Numbered from the stretch's first letter, positions 34,238 through 43,243 are shown. The stretch is 64,000 nucleotides of DNA from Sva-07 sp963728355 (GCA_963728355.1 CAVSJQ010000016.1:1-64000); one strand, 5' to 3'. The notes: generated from the letters alone by a model not told the origin. Numbers and translations are program-made.

Positions 34238-34729
34238 TCAGTCGGGGATGCTGTCGACGTCGGCTTCGCCGTCGCGGTACCGACGGACGAGTTCGGCACT
34301 GAGTGCATCGAGCTGATCGAAACGGGCACGACGATCCGACGAGACCCGTGCCTCGAATTCGGCGATCGCCTCGGTGAGCGCGAGGAGTTGTGCATCGTCG
34401 AGCGACTTCAGGCGCCCGAGACCGTTGGCAGCGCACAACTCGTCGAGTTCGACGGAGAGCGGATGATCGCTGAGATCCTCCGTGGGCCGCGGCGGCCGGG
34501 CCGGACCGCCCGTGAGGTGGCTCGACAACACGGTGCGCAGTTCCTCGTCGACGCCGACGTCGGAGTGGGCAGTGCGGTGCGCCGCTTCGGCCTTGACGAG
34601 GTCGAGGCGAGCCTGCGCCACGCGGCGTGCGTACGACACGACGTCGTCCTCGAGCTGCAGCTGATTGCGAAGGCTGCGGAGTTCGTCGAGCGAGAGGCTC
34701 GCGGGGTCGGGCAGCTGGGTGGTGGTCAC
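34238..34729 (-). CDS. rsiG: RsiG-like c-di-GMP-binding anti-sigma protein
   Basis: A 163-residue, largely helical protein that fits an antiparallel coiled coil. The known RsiG c-di-GMP motif is E-x3-S-x2-R-x3-Q-x3-D, present twice. Here D28-x3-S32-x2-R35-x3-Q39-x3-D43 and E126-x3-S130-x2-R133-x3-F137-x3-D141 fit with one conservative and one non-conservative change. In Streptomyces RsiG with c-di-GMP holds the sigma factor WhiG; no WhiG is in this window. The GTG overlaps the moaD-like stop, and GGAGGA precedes it. Function by motif, not proven. Confidence 0.72.
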   Translation of the reverse strand: MTTTQLPDPASLSLDELRSLRNQLQLEDDVVSYARRVAQARLDLVKAEAAHRTAHSDVGVDEELRTVLSSHLTGGPARPPRPTEDLSDHPLSVELDELCAANGLGRLKSLDDAQLLALTEAIAEFEARVSSDRRARFDQLDALSAELVRRYRDGEADVDSIPD

Positions 34730-34968
34730 GTGGATCCTCCGGATACGGGTGGCAGGACCGCCACCTCGTCATGTTGGCCGACAGGGGCGTCGATCGAGAT
34801 GTCCTCGCCGTTCACCCACACCCGGCACGAGCCGAGCACCTCGGTGAAGCGCTCGCCGTAACGAGTTTCGGCCGCCGAGAGCACCTCGCGAACGGTGGTG
34901 CCGTCGACGACGTCGGTCCCGGTGCCGGCAGCCTCCCGGGCTGAAGCGAACAGGCGCAGTGTTGGCAC
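34726..34968 (-). CDS. MoaD/ThiS-family sulfur-carrier-like protein
   Basis: An 80-residue ubiquitin-like protein: PTLRLFASAREAAGTG opens the beta-grasp fold, RVWVNGEDISIDAPVGQHDEVAVLPPVSGG closes it. MoaD and ThiS need a C-terminal Gly-Gly for thiocarboxylation; here two more residues (Ser-Thr) follow, because the reading frame runs into the ribosome site and start of rsiG. GTG 34968 is preferred over GTG 34974 because TAGATT lies exactly 7 bases before it. No other molybdopterin gene is nearby. Confidence 0.75.
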   Translation of the reverse strand: MPTLRLFASAREAAGTGTDVVDGTTVREVLSAAETRYGERFTEVLGSCRVWVNGEDISIDAPVGQHDEVAVLPPVSGGST

Positions 34969-35037
34969 GGCCACCAATCTACAAGTGCGTTCCGTTCCGC
35001 ACCGGGTTCCCCGTGCAGTTGTCAGCGCCGACACGGC

Positions 35038-36015
35038 TCACGCCGGCAGACCGGTGGGCAGTACACCGGCGACGAAACCCACCAGGGCGACGGCGAGCGT
35101 GGTTCCCAGTGCGAGCCGACGGGTCGAGGTCTCCTCGAGGCGACGGGTCGCACCGTAGAAGCCCAGCGACGGCTTGTCGAGGACGCGCAGCGCGGCGAAA
35201 CCGACGATCACCAGCCACCACGACAGCACCATTGCGGCGACCCGCTCGTCGTGCGGCATCGGCCCGAGACCGTGGGTCCACCGGTCGCTGACGCCGCGCA
35301 GCGCCACGCCGAGATTCAGCACCACCATCGTGGCCAAGGTGGCGGTCCAACGGATCGGCAGGCCCGTACGCGAGGCCCCGTCGCCGAGCCCTGCGCCGAC
35401 CGACGCCATCGACCAGCGCAGCCGTACGCCCGGACGCACGGCGCCACCGGAGAGCAGCCAGTGCCCGACGCCGAACGAGACCTGCGCCCCGATCAGCGCC
35501 GCGAGGACCGACCACCCAGGCATCTCGAAGGGCAGCCGGCCGGTCAACAGCACAGCGACCAAAACGGCCACGAACAGCATCCGGCGGATGCCCTCCACGG
35601 CGACGAGCGCCCAGGCGGTCGTCGCGATGCGGCGCCGGCCGGGGATCCGCCGCTCCGGCCCGGCGGCGGAGGCCGTGCGCGGATCGAGCAGGTGGAGGCC
35701 CCGCCGGGCACGCGCCACCTCACCGCTGTCGTCGGCTCCGTGCGCCTCGACGGCGGCGAGTCCGTCGAGATCGAGGAGTTGGGCGAAGACGTCGGGGAGA
35801 CCGGCAGACGTGGTCGGCCGGCGTGATCGTCCGGGGACCGACCACAGCGCAGCGCTGAGTGCGATCGAGACCAGCAGCGCCGTCACCTCGAGCACGAGCA
35901 CGACCACGCTGAAGACGCCGACCGGCGACGACGACGCCCGCCAGGCGAGCCAGACCGACCAGGCGACCACACCGACGACGGACGCGAGCCGACCCGCCCA
36001 CCGGGCAGCCCACAT
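35038..36015 (-). CDS. Polytopic membrane protein of unknown function
   Basis: About 325 residues with two N-terminal spans, an Arg-rich cytoplasmic stretch of about 100 residues (VARARRGLHLLDPRT region), then five or six further spans ending at GTTLAVALVGFVAGVL. I find no catalytic motif. ATG 36015 is preferred since AAGGTGG precedes it; ATG 36051 is the alternative. It lies next to the moaD-like gene, 69 bases away, and is divergent to the small membrane protein upstream of the cyclophilin. Confidence 0.7.
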   Translation of the reverse strand: MWAARWAGRLASVVGVVAWSVWLAWRASSSPVGVFSVVVLVLEVTALLVSIALSAALWSVPGRSRRPTTSAGLPDVFAQLLDLDGLAAVEAHGADDSGEVARARRGLHLLDPRTASAAGPERRIPGRRRIATTAWALVAVEGIRRMLFVAVLVAVLLTGRLPFEMPGWSVLAALIGAQVSFGVGHWLLSGGAVRPGVRLRWSMASVGAGLGDGASRTGLPIRWTATLATMVVLNLGVALRGVSDRWTHGLGPMPHDERVAAMVLSWWLVIVGFAALRVLDKPSLGFYGATRRLEETSTRRLALGTTLAVALVGFVAGVLPTGLPA

Positions 36016-36119
36016 CGCCACGCCACCGCCACCTTGCGCCTTCCGCCTCATTCCACAGGCATGATCGGCTGCGTGGGCGCCCGACTTGAGGTGGTCCGGA
36101 CCGATAGCCTGCCGCTCCT

Positions 36120-36374
36120 GTGGGTACCGAGAAACGTGAACGCCAGAAGGCCAACCGCGCACTGAAGCAACAGCAGCAGGTGCAGGCAGTCGCTCGCCGC
36201 AAGCTCTACCGCAAGGTGGGGATCGGCGTCGCTGCGGTGGCCGCCCTCGTGCTGTTCGTCTGGATCGCCAGCAATGTGGTCAGCGAGGACGAGCCGAGCA
36301 CACCGCCGGCGACCGTTCCCGCTGACACGGTCCCGGACGCCACGGATGCGGCGCCGGGCACGACCGAGGGCTGA
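36120..36374 (+). CDS. Small single-span membrane protein upstream of cyclophilin
   Basis: An 84-residue protein: a highly basic, Gln-rich N-terminus (KRERQKANRALKQQQQ), one span (IGVAAVAALVLFVWIASNVV, about 35-54) and an acidic Pro/Thr tail. GTG 36120 has TAGCCT 9 bases upstream. It ends 5 bases before the cyclophilin lipoprotein gene, and comparable small membrane proteins precede this gene in other actinobacteria. A role in anchoring or assisting the isomerase is inference. Confidence 0.75.
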   Translation: MGTEKRERQKANRALKQQQQVQAVARRKLYRKVGIGVAAVAALVLFVWIASNVVSEDEPSTPPATVPADTVPDATDAAPGTTEG

Positions 36375-36379
36375 GCGAC

Positions 36380-37078
36380 GTGACGTCCAAGAGGCTCCTC
36401 GCAGCCGCGGCCCTGGCCGCGGTGCTGATCGCTGGATGTGGCAGCGACGACAGCGCGTCCCGGGCGACGACGGCCACCGATGGAGACACCACGGTGGCCG
36501 ACGCCGAGACCGCCGATGGCGCGGTCGGCGACTGTCCGACCGTCGAGGGCGCCGACTCGCAGACCCGATCGTTCGATGCAGCGCCACCGATGTGCCTGGA
36601 ACCGGGGGTGTCGTACGAGGCCGTCGTGACCACCAACAAGGGCGAGTTCACCATCGAGTTGGATCCCGCCAGCGCACCGGTGGCGGCCAACAACTTCGTG
36701 TTCCTCGCTCGCAACCAGTACTTCGACGACACCGTCTGTCACCGCATCATCCCGAATTTCGTCGTCCAGTGCGGTGACCCCACCGCCACCGGAACCGGGG
36801 GCCCGGGTTACACGATCGTCGACGAGCCGCCCGCGCCGGGCCAGTACCAGATCGGCTCGGTCGCCATGGCGAAGACCCCGGCGCCGGACAGCGCCGGGAG
36901 CCAGTTCTTCATCATCACCGGCTCCGACGGCGCCGCACTACCGCCCGACTACGCGCTCTTCGGCGACGTGACCGACGGCTTCGACACGGCGGTCGAGGCG
37001 ATGGCTGCCGCGGGGTCTCCCGACGGCGTGCCGTCGGAGACGATCGAGATCCAGTCGATCCGCATCGTCCAGTCCTGA
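36380..37078 (+). CDS. Peptidyl-prolyl cis-trans isomerase, cyclophilin-type lipoprotein
   Basis: A 232-residue lipoprotein. The signal ends in lipobox LIAGC, after which comes a linker and the cyclophilin domain: NFVFLARNQYFDDTVCHRIIPNF, PGYTIVDEPP, VAMAKTPAPDSAGSQFFI and LFGDVTDGFDT. The catalytic Arg of the family falls in FHRII-type motif (here CHRII). It folds exported proteins outside the membrane. The 42-nt palindrome (copy 3) lies 21 bases after the stop. Confidence 0.93.
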   Translation: MTSKRLLAAAALAAVLIAGCGSDDSASRATTATDGDTTVADAETADGAVGDCPTVEGADSQTRSFDAAPPMCLEPGVSYEAVVTTNKGEFTIELDPASAPVAANNFVFLARNQYFDDTVCHRIIPNFVVQCGDPTATGTGGPGYTIVDEPPAPGQYQIGSVAMAKTPAPDSAGSQFFIITGSDGAALPPDYALFGDVTDGFDTAVEAMAAAGSPDGVPSETIEIQSIRIVQS

Positions 37079-37099
37079 CGTCCTCCACGTCGAACGGCA

Positions 37100-37141
37100 G
37101 CGATGAGCCAACCGCCCTGATACGGGCTTTTCGCTCATCGC
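37100..37141. repeat. 42-nt dispersed palindrome, copy 3
   Basis: Outer arms GCGATGAGC (37100-37108) and GCTCATCGC (37133-37141) are perfect; the inner stem is GCCC/GGGC followed by TTTTC. It separates the ends of the convergent cyclophilin and mnhG genes, a position fitting a two-way terminator. The sequence differs from copy 2 at only a few bases. Confidence 0.85.
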
Positions 37142-37174
37142 CGGGTGAGGCAGAACGCCGGCGGTGATGCTCGT

Positions 37175-37525
37175 TCAGTCGATGGTGGGGTCGATGGTGC
37201 GGTCGGCGGACGACTCGTCGCGGGACAGGTGATCGGGACCGTCGAGGGAGACCGGCGTCTGGCGGCGTGAGGCGCGGCTGAGCGCGTGTGCGCCGACGGG
37301 TGCCGACAGCAACTGCAGGATCACCACGAGCAGCAACGTCGTCGCGGCGAGCAGAGTGTCGATCGCGATCGCAGCGCCGATCGACACGAGGACCAGACCG
37401 AGCGTCGGGGCCTTCGCGGCGGCGTGCATCCGTGAGTAGAGGTCACCGAAACGAACCGCTCCGATGCCGCCGATCATGGCGAGCACCGACCCGGCGACGA
37501 TGAAGGTGCCACTCACCGCGTCCAT
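37175..37525 (-). CDS. mnhG: Mrp Na+/H+ antiporter subunit G
   Basis: A 116-residue subunit with three spans (GTFIVAGSVLAMIGGIGAVRF, TLGLVLVSIGAAIAI, LAATTLLLVVILQLLSAPVGAHAL) ending in the conserved PVGAHALSRAS block. The C-terminal 35 residues are polar and beyond the family minimum. Last gene of the mnhABCDEFG operon; its ATG overlaps the mnhF stop. Confidence 0.92.
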   Translation of the reverse strand: MDAVSGTFIVAGSVLAMIGGIGAVRFGDLYSRMHAAAKAPTLGLVLVSIGAAIAIDTLLAATTLLLVVILQLLSAPVGAHALSRASRRQTPVSLDGPDHLSRDESSADRTIDPTID

Positions 37526-37776
37526 CAGTTGCCCCTCCGTTCGATGTAGCGCGCCAACGCGGTGGTGGCGACGAACCCGACGAGTACCGCGACCAGCACC
37601 GTCTCGACGGTGATGCCGCTGTCGGAGCGGGCAGCCGACACGATGATGGCGATCACGACGATCGACTGCAGCCCGTCGATCCCGACCACCCGGTCCGACA
37701 GGCTCGGGCCACGCAGCAGGCGGAACAGGAAGCCGGCAGCTCCGATCGCCAACAACACAATCGCGAACCACGTCAC
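37525..37776 (-). CDS. mnhF: Mrp Na+/H+ antiporter subunit F
   Basis: An 83-residue subunit with three short spans. FRLLRGPSLSDRVVGIDGL is the diagnostic MnhF/MrpF loop. GTG 37776 overlaps the mnhE stop (GTGA); longer open sequence upstream belongs to mnhE in another frame. Acts in the membrane as part of the hetero-oligomeric Mrp complex, which extrudes Na+ in exchange for protons. Confidence 0.92.
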   Translation of the reverse strand: MTWFAIVLLAIGAAGFLFRLLRGPSLSDRVVGIDGLQSIVVIAIIVSAARSDSGITVETVLVAVLVGFVATTALARYIERRGN

Positions 37777-38378
37777 GACGCGCCCCCGTCGATCGTGCGT
37801 GTCGAGTCCGCCTCGTCGTCGGCCACCGAGTGCGACCACGACGCCGCCACACGGTCGAGTTCGGCGCGCTGCTCCTTCGTTCCGAAGGCCCGCACGGCGA
37901 GACGTTCGAGCCGAAGCACGTCACGCCGCAACGAGTCGACACCGTTGAAGTGCAACACGTGGACGTACAACACCGGCGGGCGATCGTCACCGTCGCTGCG
38001 GACGTCCACCGTCAGGGTGCCCGGGGTCAGCGTGATCGCGTTGCCGACGAGCGTGACGAGACCGTCGGTGCTCACGTGCAGGGGCACGGCGATGATCGCC
38101 CGGTTGACCTTCGACCACGGCGTGATCACCTCCCACGCCACCTGGAGATTCGACTTGACGAGCTGGATGACGAAGTAGACGAGGAACACGAGCGCCGATG
38201 CCGGGTGGAACGACGTCAGCTGGATGCCGTGCACACCGGTCGGCCGTGCGACGACCACGACGAACACCGCGACGCCGAGCCCCGACAGGATGCTCGCCAG
38301 GCCCAGGTCGCCCCACAGCAGCGTCCACACGAGTGTCAGCCAGATCACCAGCGCCGGAAGGCGGACGCTCGGGGTCAC
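37773..38378 (-). CDS. mnhE: Mrp Na+/H+ antiporter subunit E
   Basis: A 201-residue subunit. Two N-terminal spans, then YFVIQLVKSNLQVAWEVITP and ITLTPGTLTVDVRSDG, which are conserved in MnhE; VHVLHFNG follows. GTG 38378 overlaps the mnhD stop. The acidic C-terminal extension (VADDEADSTRT) is longer than usual. It is a small structural subunit of the Mrp complex. Confidence 0.92.
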   Translation of the reverse strand: MTPSVRLPALVIWLTLVWTLLWGDLGLASILSGLGVAVFVVVVARPTGVHGIQLTSFHPASALVFLVYFVIQLVKSNLQVAWEVITPWSKVNRAIIAVPLHVSTDGLVTLVGNAITLTPGTLTVDVRSDGDDRPPVLYVHVLHFNGVDSLRRDVLRLERLAVRAFGTKEQRAELDRVAASWSHSVADDEADSTRTIDGGAS

Positions 38379-39874
38379 TCCTGGCTCCCGAGCACGATGT
38401 CGACATAGCGCTGCGGCGTCAACAGGTCGTCCGCCGTGCGCTGGGCATAGTCGTAGAGCGGACCGGCGAACACCATCAACCCCACCGACATCGCCACGAC
38501 CGCCGATGTCGCGAACGTCATCAGACGCGGCACGTTCGAGTCGTCCGACGCAATCCACGTCGCGATCGCCGGATCCTCGGGCTCACCCCAGAACACGCCC
38601 GACCAGATCCGCACCATCACGTACATCGTGAGTGCGCTGACGAGGAGGCTGACCGCAACGATCGCCCATTCGTCTGCCTCGATGCCGGAGCCCACGAGTG
38701 CGAACTTGCCGACGAAACCTGAGAAGGGAGGAATCCCGACGATGCTGAGCGCCGGCAGCGCGAAGAGCACGGCGATCATCGGCGCACTGCGCACCAGTCC
38801 GCCGATGCGTGACAGCCGGTCCGATCCGGCTCGGCGTTCCACGAGGCCGGCGACGAGGAACAGCGCCGTCTTCACGACGATGTGGTGGACGACGTAGAAC
38901 ACCGCACCGGCGATGCCGGCGAGGGTGAACAGCGCGAGTCCGAAGATCATGTAGCCGATGTGGCTGACGATGTGGAACGACAGCATCCGACGCAGATCGT
39001 CCTGGGCGATGGCGCCGAGCACCCCGACCACCATCGTGAACCCTGCGAGTACCAGGAGGAACGATCCTTGCTGCGCGTCCGGCGGGAACAGCAACGTCTG
39101 CGAGCGGATGATCGCGTACACGCCGACCTTGGTGAGCAGGCCAGCGAACACCGCGGTGATCGCGCCCGGGGCGGTGGGATAGCTGTCGGGCAACCAGAAG
39201 AAGAGCGGGAACAGACCGGCCTTGATCCCGAACACGAGGATCAACAGCAAGGAGAAACCGGTCCGGACCCCTGGGGACAGTTCGGGAATGCGCTCGCTGA
39301 GCTGGGCCATGTTGACCGTTCCCGTCGCCGAATAGATGAGGGCCAGCGCGGTGATGAAGAAGGTCGACGCCACGAGACTGATCACCACGTACGACATGCC
39401 CGAGCGCACCTGGCCCGGGCGGCCGCCGAGCGTGAGCAGGACGTAGCTCGCCACCAACATCATCTCAAAAGCGACGAACAGGTTGAACAGGTCGCCGGTG
39501 ACGAAGCTCGCCGACACGCCAGCGGCCAGCACGAGGTACACCGGGTTGAACGAGGCGTACCGGGATTCCTCCGCCCCCTGGCCGATCGCATACACCAGCA
39601 CCGAGACCAACATCGCCGACGACACGACGAGCATCACCGCCGACAGTCGGTCGACGGCGAGCGTGATGCCGAGCGGCACCTTCCAGCCACCGGCCTGCAT
39701 CACCAGCATCTCGTCGTCGTCGACGCTGACGAGCAACACGATGCTGACCACGACGTTGATGCTCAATGCGACCAGCGAGATCGCGCGTTGCGCCCGACGC
39801 CACGGGGCACACAGCACCGCCAGCGCAGCACCCACGAGCGGCACGATCACCGGGATCGCCACGAGCGAACTCAT
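38375..39874 (-). CDS. mnhD: Mrp Na+/H+ antiporter subunit D
   Basis: A 499-residue, roughly 14-span protein homologous to NuoM/NuoN proton-channel subunits. The conserved Glu of the fifth span lies in NLFVAFEMMLVASYVLLTL, and the Lys/His helix pattern in LPDSYPTAPGAITAVFAGLLTKVG and MLSFHIVSHIGYM. It forms one of the two large antiport channels of Mrp. ATG overlaps the mnhC stop, as through the whole operon. Confidence 0.95.
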   Translation of the reverse strand: MSSLVAIPVIVPLVGAALAVLCAPWRRAQRAISLVALSINVVVSIVLLVSVDDDEMLVMQAGGWKVPLGITLAVDRLSAVMLVVSSAMLVSVLVYAIGQGAEESRYASFNPVYLVLAAGVSASFVTGDLFNLFVAFEMMLVASYVLLTLGGRPGQVRSGMSYVVISLVASTFFITALALIYSATGTVNMAQLSERIPELSPGVRTGFSLLLILVFGIKAGLFPLFFWLPDSYPTAPGAITAVFAGLLTKVGVYAIIRSQTLLFPPDAQQGSFLLVLAGFTMVVGVLGAIAQDDLRRMLSFHIVSHIGYMIFGLALFTLAGIAGAVFYVVHHIVVKTALFLVAGLVERRAGSDRLSRIGGLVRSAPMIAVLFALPALSIVGIPPFSGFVGKFALVGSGIEADEWAIVAVSLLVSALTMYVMVRIWSGVFWGEPEDPAIATWIASDDSNVPRLMTFATSAVVAMSVGLMVFAGPLYDYAQRTADDLLTPQRYVDIVLGSQE

Positions 39875-40290
39875 CGTCGATCCTCGTCGCGAGCCTGCTC
39901 GCGTTCGGCGAGTTCCTCTTCTGCGACCACCTGGTCACGATCTCGACGACGCGCGATGAAGCGGTCCTCGACGTCGTCCTCCACCACGTCGTCGTGGGTG
40001 ATCCGCCAGCTGCGGTACCCGAGTGCGAGCAGGAACGCAGTGATCCCGAAGGTGATCACGATCGACGTGAGGGCGAGTGCCTGCGGGAGCGGATCCGCGA
40101 AATCGGCCGGATCGCCCGTGCCGATGATCGGAGCGATGCCGCGGCCGGTGCCCGAGGTGAGCAGCAAGATGTTGGAGCCGTGGCCGATCAGACCGACCCC
40201 GATCAGGATGCGCGACAGCCGCCGCTGCAGCAGCAGATACGTGCCGCTGGCGAACAGGAACGCTGCGGCGAAGGCGAGCAGCACGCTCAT
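39871..40290 (-). CDS. mnhC: Mrp Na+/H+ antiporter subunit C
   Basis: A 139-residue NuoK-like subunit with three spans: VLLAFAAAFLFASGTYLLL, LIGVGLIGHGSNILLL, and ALALTSIVITFGITAFLLAL. GHGSNILLLTSG and DPLPQALALTSIVI are conserved in MnhC. The charged C-terminal 40 residues (about 25 acidic or basic) extend beyond typical homologues and probably lie in the cytoplasm. Confidence 0.93.
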   Translation of the reverse strand: MSVLLAFAAAFLFASGTYLLLQRRLSRILIGVGLIGHGSNILLLTSGTGRGIAPIIGTGDPADFADPLPQALALTSIVITFGITAFLLALGYRSWRITHDDVVEDDVEDRFIARRRDRDQVVAEEELAEREQARDEDRR

Positions 40291-40856
40291 CGCGTCCCCC
40301 GTCCGCGACGAGCCCACGCCGCCACCGTGTCGCTGCCGTCGTCGCTCGCATCCGGAGCATCCGGAAGGTCTTCGCCGAACGCCGCGAACGCCATCAGCAC
40401 CAGCCCGATCACCACGAAGTCGACGCCGAGGTCGAACACCAGCGTGCTGGTGAGCTTCACCTTGTCGAAGATCGGCATGTGGAACTCGATCTCGCCGTGT
40501 TCGAGGACTGCCCCTCCGAGCAGCACCGGCAGCAGCGCCGTGAACGACGAGAGGAGCAGCCCGAGACCGAGGATGACGTGCGGTGGGACACGGAACGTCG
40601 AGCGGACGGCGGCCGCCCCGCCGGACACGTAGCGCAGCGCCAGGGCGGCACCGACGACGAGGCCACCGACGAACCCGCCACCGGGACGGTTGTGGCCCGA
40701 GAACACGAAGTAGATCGCGAGCACCAGGATCGATGGGTAGAGGATCCGGATCGACGTGTCGAGGATGAGGATGCGCCGACCGCGGGCGACCAACTGCGCG
40801 GTGGCAGGGCCGTCGTGGGCGGCACCGGTGTCGGGCCCGATTTGCGGATCGGTCAT
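40287..40856 (-). CDS. mnhB: Mrp Na+/H+ antiporter subunit B
   Basis: A 189-residue subunit. Four spans, with FSGHNRPGGGFVGGLVVGAALALRY as the hallmark MnhB block. The first 30 residues and the acidic last 25 residues are extra relative to the roughly 140-residue family. It docks beside the C-terminal part of MnhA. ATG 40856 overlaps the mnhA stop. Confidence 0.93.
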   Translation of the reverse strand: MTDPQIGPDTGAAHDGPATAQLVARGRRILILDTSIRILYPSILVLAIYFVFSGHNRPGGGFVGGLVVGAALALRYVSGGAAAVRSTFRVPPHVILGLGLLLSSFTALLPVLLGGAVLEHGEIEFHMPIFDKVKLTSTLVFDLGVDFVVIGLVLMAFAAFGEDLPDAPDASDDGSDTVAAWARRGRGTR

Positions 40857-43243
40857 CGCAACGCCTCGGGCAGCTTCGGTTCGTCACCGACGTCGACGAT
40901 CTCCTCGAACTTCGGGGCACCGGACTCGTCGCGCCGGCGTCCGGGGCGGGCGAGGCTGACGGCGCCGACGGCAGCGACCAGCAGCACCGTGATTTCGCCC
41001 ATCGTGTCCCAGCCGCGGAAGTCGACGAGGATGACGTTGACGACGTTGGCTCCCTTGCCCTTCGGCAACGAGTTCTCGATCATCACCTCCGACATCGACG
41101 GCTCGACGACGTCGGACCGTGCGTTGCTCGCCGACAACGCGAAGACGAACACGGCCACACCGACCGCCCCGGCGACGGCGATGCGCATCGGGGTCGCGAT
41201 CGCCGGCGCCCGGTGGCGCCACGAACGCGGCAGGAAGCGCAACACCAGCACGAACAGCACCGTGCTGAGCGTCTCGATCGAGAACTGGGTGAGGGCGAGG
41301 TCGGGTGCGCCCTGGGTGACGTACAGACCGGCCATCGCATACCCGACGGCGCCGAGCATCAAGGCAGCAGCGATGCGATGGCGGACGATGCTTGCGCCGA
41401 GGGCTGCGGCCACCATGATCGCGACGAGTGCGACATGCGCCGGCTCCTCGAGGAACTGTGGCAGCGCGTCGAGCTCGGAGGAGAACGCCGTGAGCGGCAC
41501 GAGCGTGACGGTCAGCACGATGATGGCCAGATAGATCGGCAGCGACCCGCTCTGCACCGTCGCCGTCACCCTGGTCGCCACCGCTGAGATCGATCGGAGC
41601 ACCGCCAGGTAGCCCTGCTCGGTCGACGGGATCACCTGCAGGCGATCCGATGCCTGCGCCTGGACGTCGGCGACCGGCCGCCGCAGGAGCGTGAGTGCGA
41701 TCCCGCACACGATGATCACCGCCGACAGCAGCAGCGCCGGGTTGAACCCGGCGAACAACTCGACGGGAGCGGGATCGGAGCCGGGGTACAGCGCCGTGGT
41801 CGCCCCCTCGATCAACCCGTCGACCAGCACCGGAGCCAAGCCGAACACCACGGTGGCGATCGACAGCACGACGCCCGGGGCCGAGAACAACGCCGACGGG
41901 GCATGGGCGCCGATCGACACGACGTCGCGTTCGCTCTCGCCGAACAGACCGTAGATCCCCAGCACGAATCGCGCCGAGTACGCGAATGTGAGGATCGACG
42001 CGAGCACGATCACCACCAGCGCCGCCGGGCCGCCGGCGAAGTCACCGTGTTCGAGGTAGCCGTCGAGTGCCTTCTCCTTCGCGATGAAGCCGAACAACGG
42101 CGGCAGGCCAGCCATCGATGCCGCGCTGATCACCGCGACGATCTTGACGGCGCGCCATCCCGGCGCCGGGCCGAACCCGTGCAGCGCTCGGATGTCGCGG
42201 GTGCCGGTCTCGTGGTCGACGATGCCGACCACCATGAACAACGCCGCCTTGAAGGCGCCGTGGGCGAGGATCAGCACGATGCCGGCCTCGGCGATGTGGT
42301 AGTCGCCGACCCCGAACAGCAGCATCATGAAGCCGAGCTGGCTGACGGTGCCGTAGGCGAGCAGCAGCTTGAGGTCGTGTTGTCGCAGCGCACGCAGACC
42401 ACCGACGAGCATCGTGGTGCCGCCGACGACCAGGACGAGCGCGCGCCAGCTGCCGGACAGCGCGAACATCGGCGCCAGGCGCGCCACCAGATAGACGCCC
42501 GCCTTGACCATCGTGGCCGAGTGGAGGTAGGCGCTGACCGGTGTCGGGGCGACCATGGCGGCGGGAAGCCAGCTGCTGAACGGTGCCTGAGCGGACTTGG
42601 TGAACGCTCCGACCAGGACCAGCACCAGGCCCACGTTGACGACCGTTCCGCTCGGCGGGTCGGCCAGCAGCTCGGAGATTCGGTAGGTGCCGCCGGCCTG
42701 TCCGATGATGATCAGTCCGGCCATCATCGCCAGCCCGCCGGTGGCGGTGATGAAGATCGCCTGCAGCGCCGCCGCCCGTGCCCGGGCGTTGGTGTCGTCG
42801 TTGCCGATGAGGAGGAACGACGTGATCGAGGTGAGCTCCCAGAAGACGAACAGCGCGATGAGCTGGTCGGACAGGACCACGCCGAGCATGGCGCCGGCGA
42901 ACAGGGTGAGCACCCCCGCGAGGCGTGCCAGACCCGGCTGATCGTGGCGGAAGTAGCCGAGGGAGTACACGCAGATCAACAGCCCGATCCCCGACACGAG
43001 CGCCACCATCACGAGCGCGAAGGCATCGAGGCGGAGATCGATCGCGATGCCGAGCCGCCCGACCCAGGCGAACGATTCGGTGACCGGATCACCGTCGATG
43101 ACGCTGCTCGCGTTCGTCGCCGCCCAGATCACCGTGGCGAGCGGAGCGACGCCGGCGAGCAGGAATGCCTGCCGTCCGAGCATGCGCCCGCCGGCGACGA
43201 TGCCGATGCCGACGACGAGATGGAGGGCGAGGAGCGCGAACAT
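40853..43243 (-). CDS. mnhA: Mrp Na+/H+ antiporter subunit A
   Basis: A 796-residue, about 20-span subunit: the N-terminal 500 residues match NuoL (ALFVFWELTSITSFLLIG with the key Glu, and TYLHSATMVKAGVYL-type block as AYLHSATMVKAG), and the C-terminal 250 residues match the MnhA tail with APDLALTQFSIETLSTVLFVLVL and NVILVDFRGWDTMGEI. First gene of a complete seven-gene operon; Mrp complexes drive Na+ out and H+ in, relevant to salt and alkaline pH. Confidence 0.95.
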   Translation of the reverse strand: MFALLALHLVVGIGIVAGGRMLGRQAFLLAGVAPLATVIWAATNASSVIDGDPVTESFAWVGRLGIAIDLRLDAFALVMVALVSGIGLLICVYSLGYFRHDQPGLARLAGVLTLFAGAMLGVVLSDQLIALFVFWELTSITSFLLIGNDDTNARARAAALQAIFITATGGLAMMAGLIIIGQAGGTYRISELLADPPSGTVVNVGLVLVLVGAFTKSAQAPFSSWLPAAMVAPTPVSAYLHSATMVKAGVYLVARLAPMFALSGSWRALVLVVGGTTMLVGGLRALRQHDLKLLLAYGTVSQLGFMMLLFGVGDYHIAEAGIVLILAHGAFKAALFMVVGIVDHETGTRDIRALHGFGPAPGWRAVKIVAVISAASMAGLPPLFGFIAKEKALDGYLEHGDFAGGPAALVVIVLASILTFAYSARFVLGIYGLFGESERDVVSIGAHAPSALFSAPGVVLSIATVVFGLAPVLVDGLIEGATTALYPGSDPAPVELFAGFNPALLLSAVIIVCGIALTLLRRPVADVQAQASDRLQVIPSTEQGYLAVLRSISAVATRVTATVQSGSLPIYLAIIVLTVTLVPLTAFSSELDALPQFLEEPAHVALVAIMVAAALGASIVRHRIAAALMLGAVGYAMAGLYVTQGAPDLALTQFSIETLSTVLFVLVLRFLPRSWRHRAPAIATPMRIAVAGAVGVAVFVFALSASNARSDVVEPSMSEVMIENSLPKGKGANVVNVILVDFRGWDTMGEITVLLVAAVGAVSLARPGRRRDESGAPKFEEIVDVGDEPKLPEALR

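Noticed and set aside
35174..36064. A 296-codon plus-strand frame antisense to the polytopic membrane protein
   Set aside because: Ser/Thr/Pro/Arg-rich without motifs, whereas the minus-strand frame encodes clear membrane spans.
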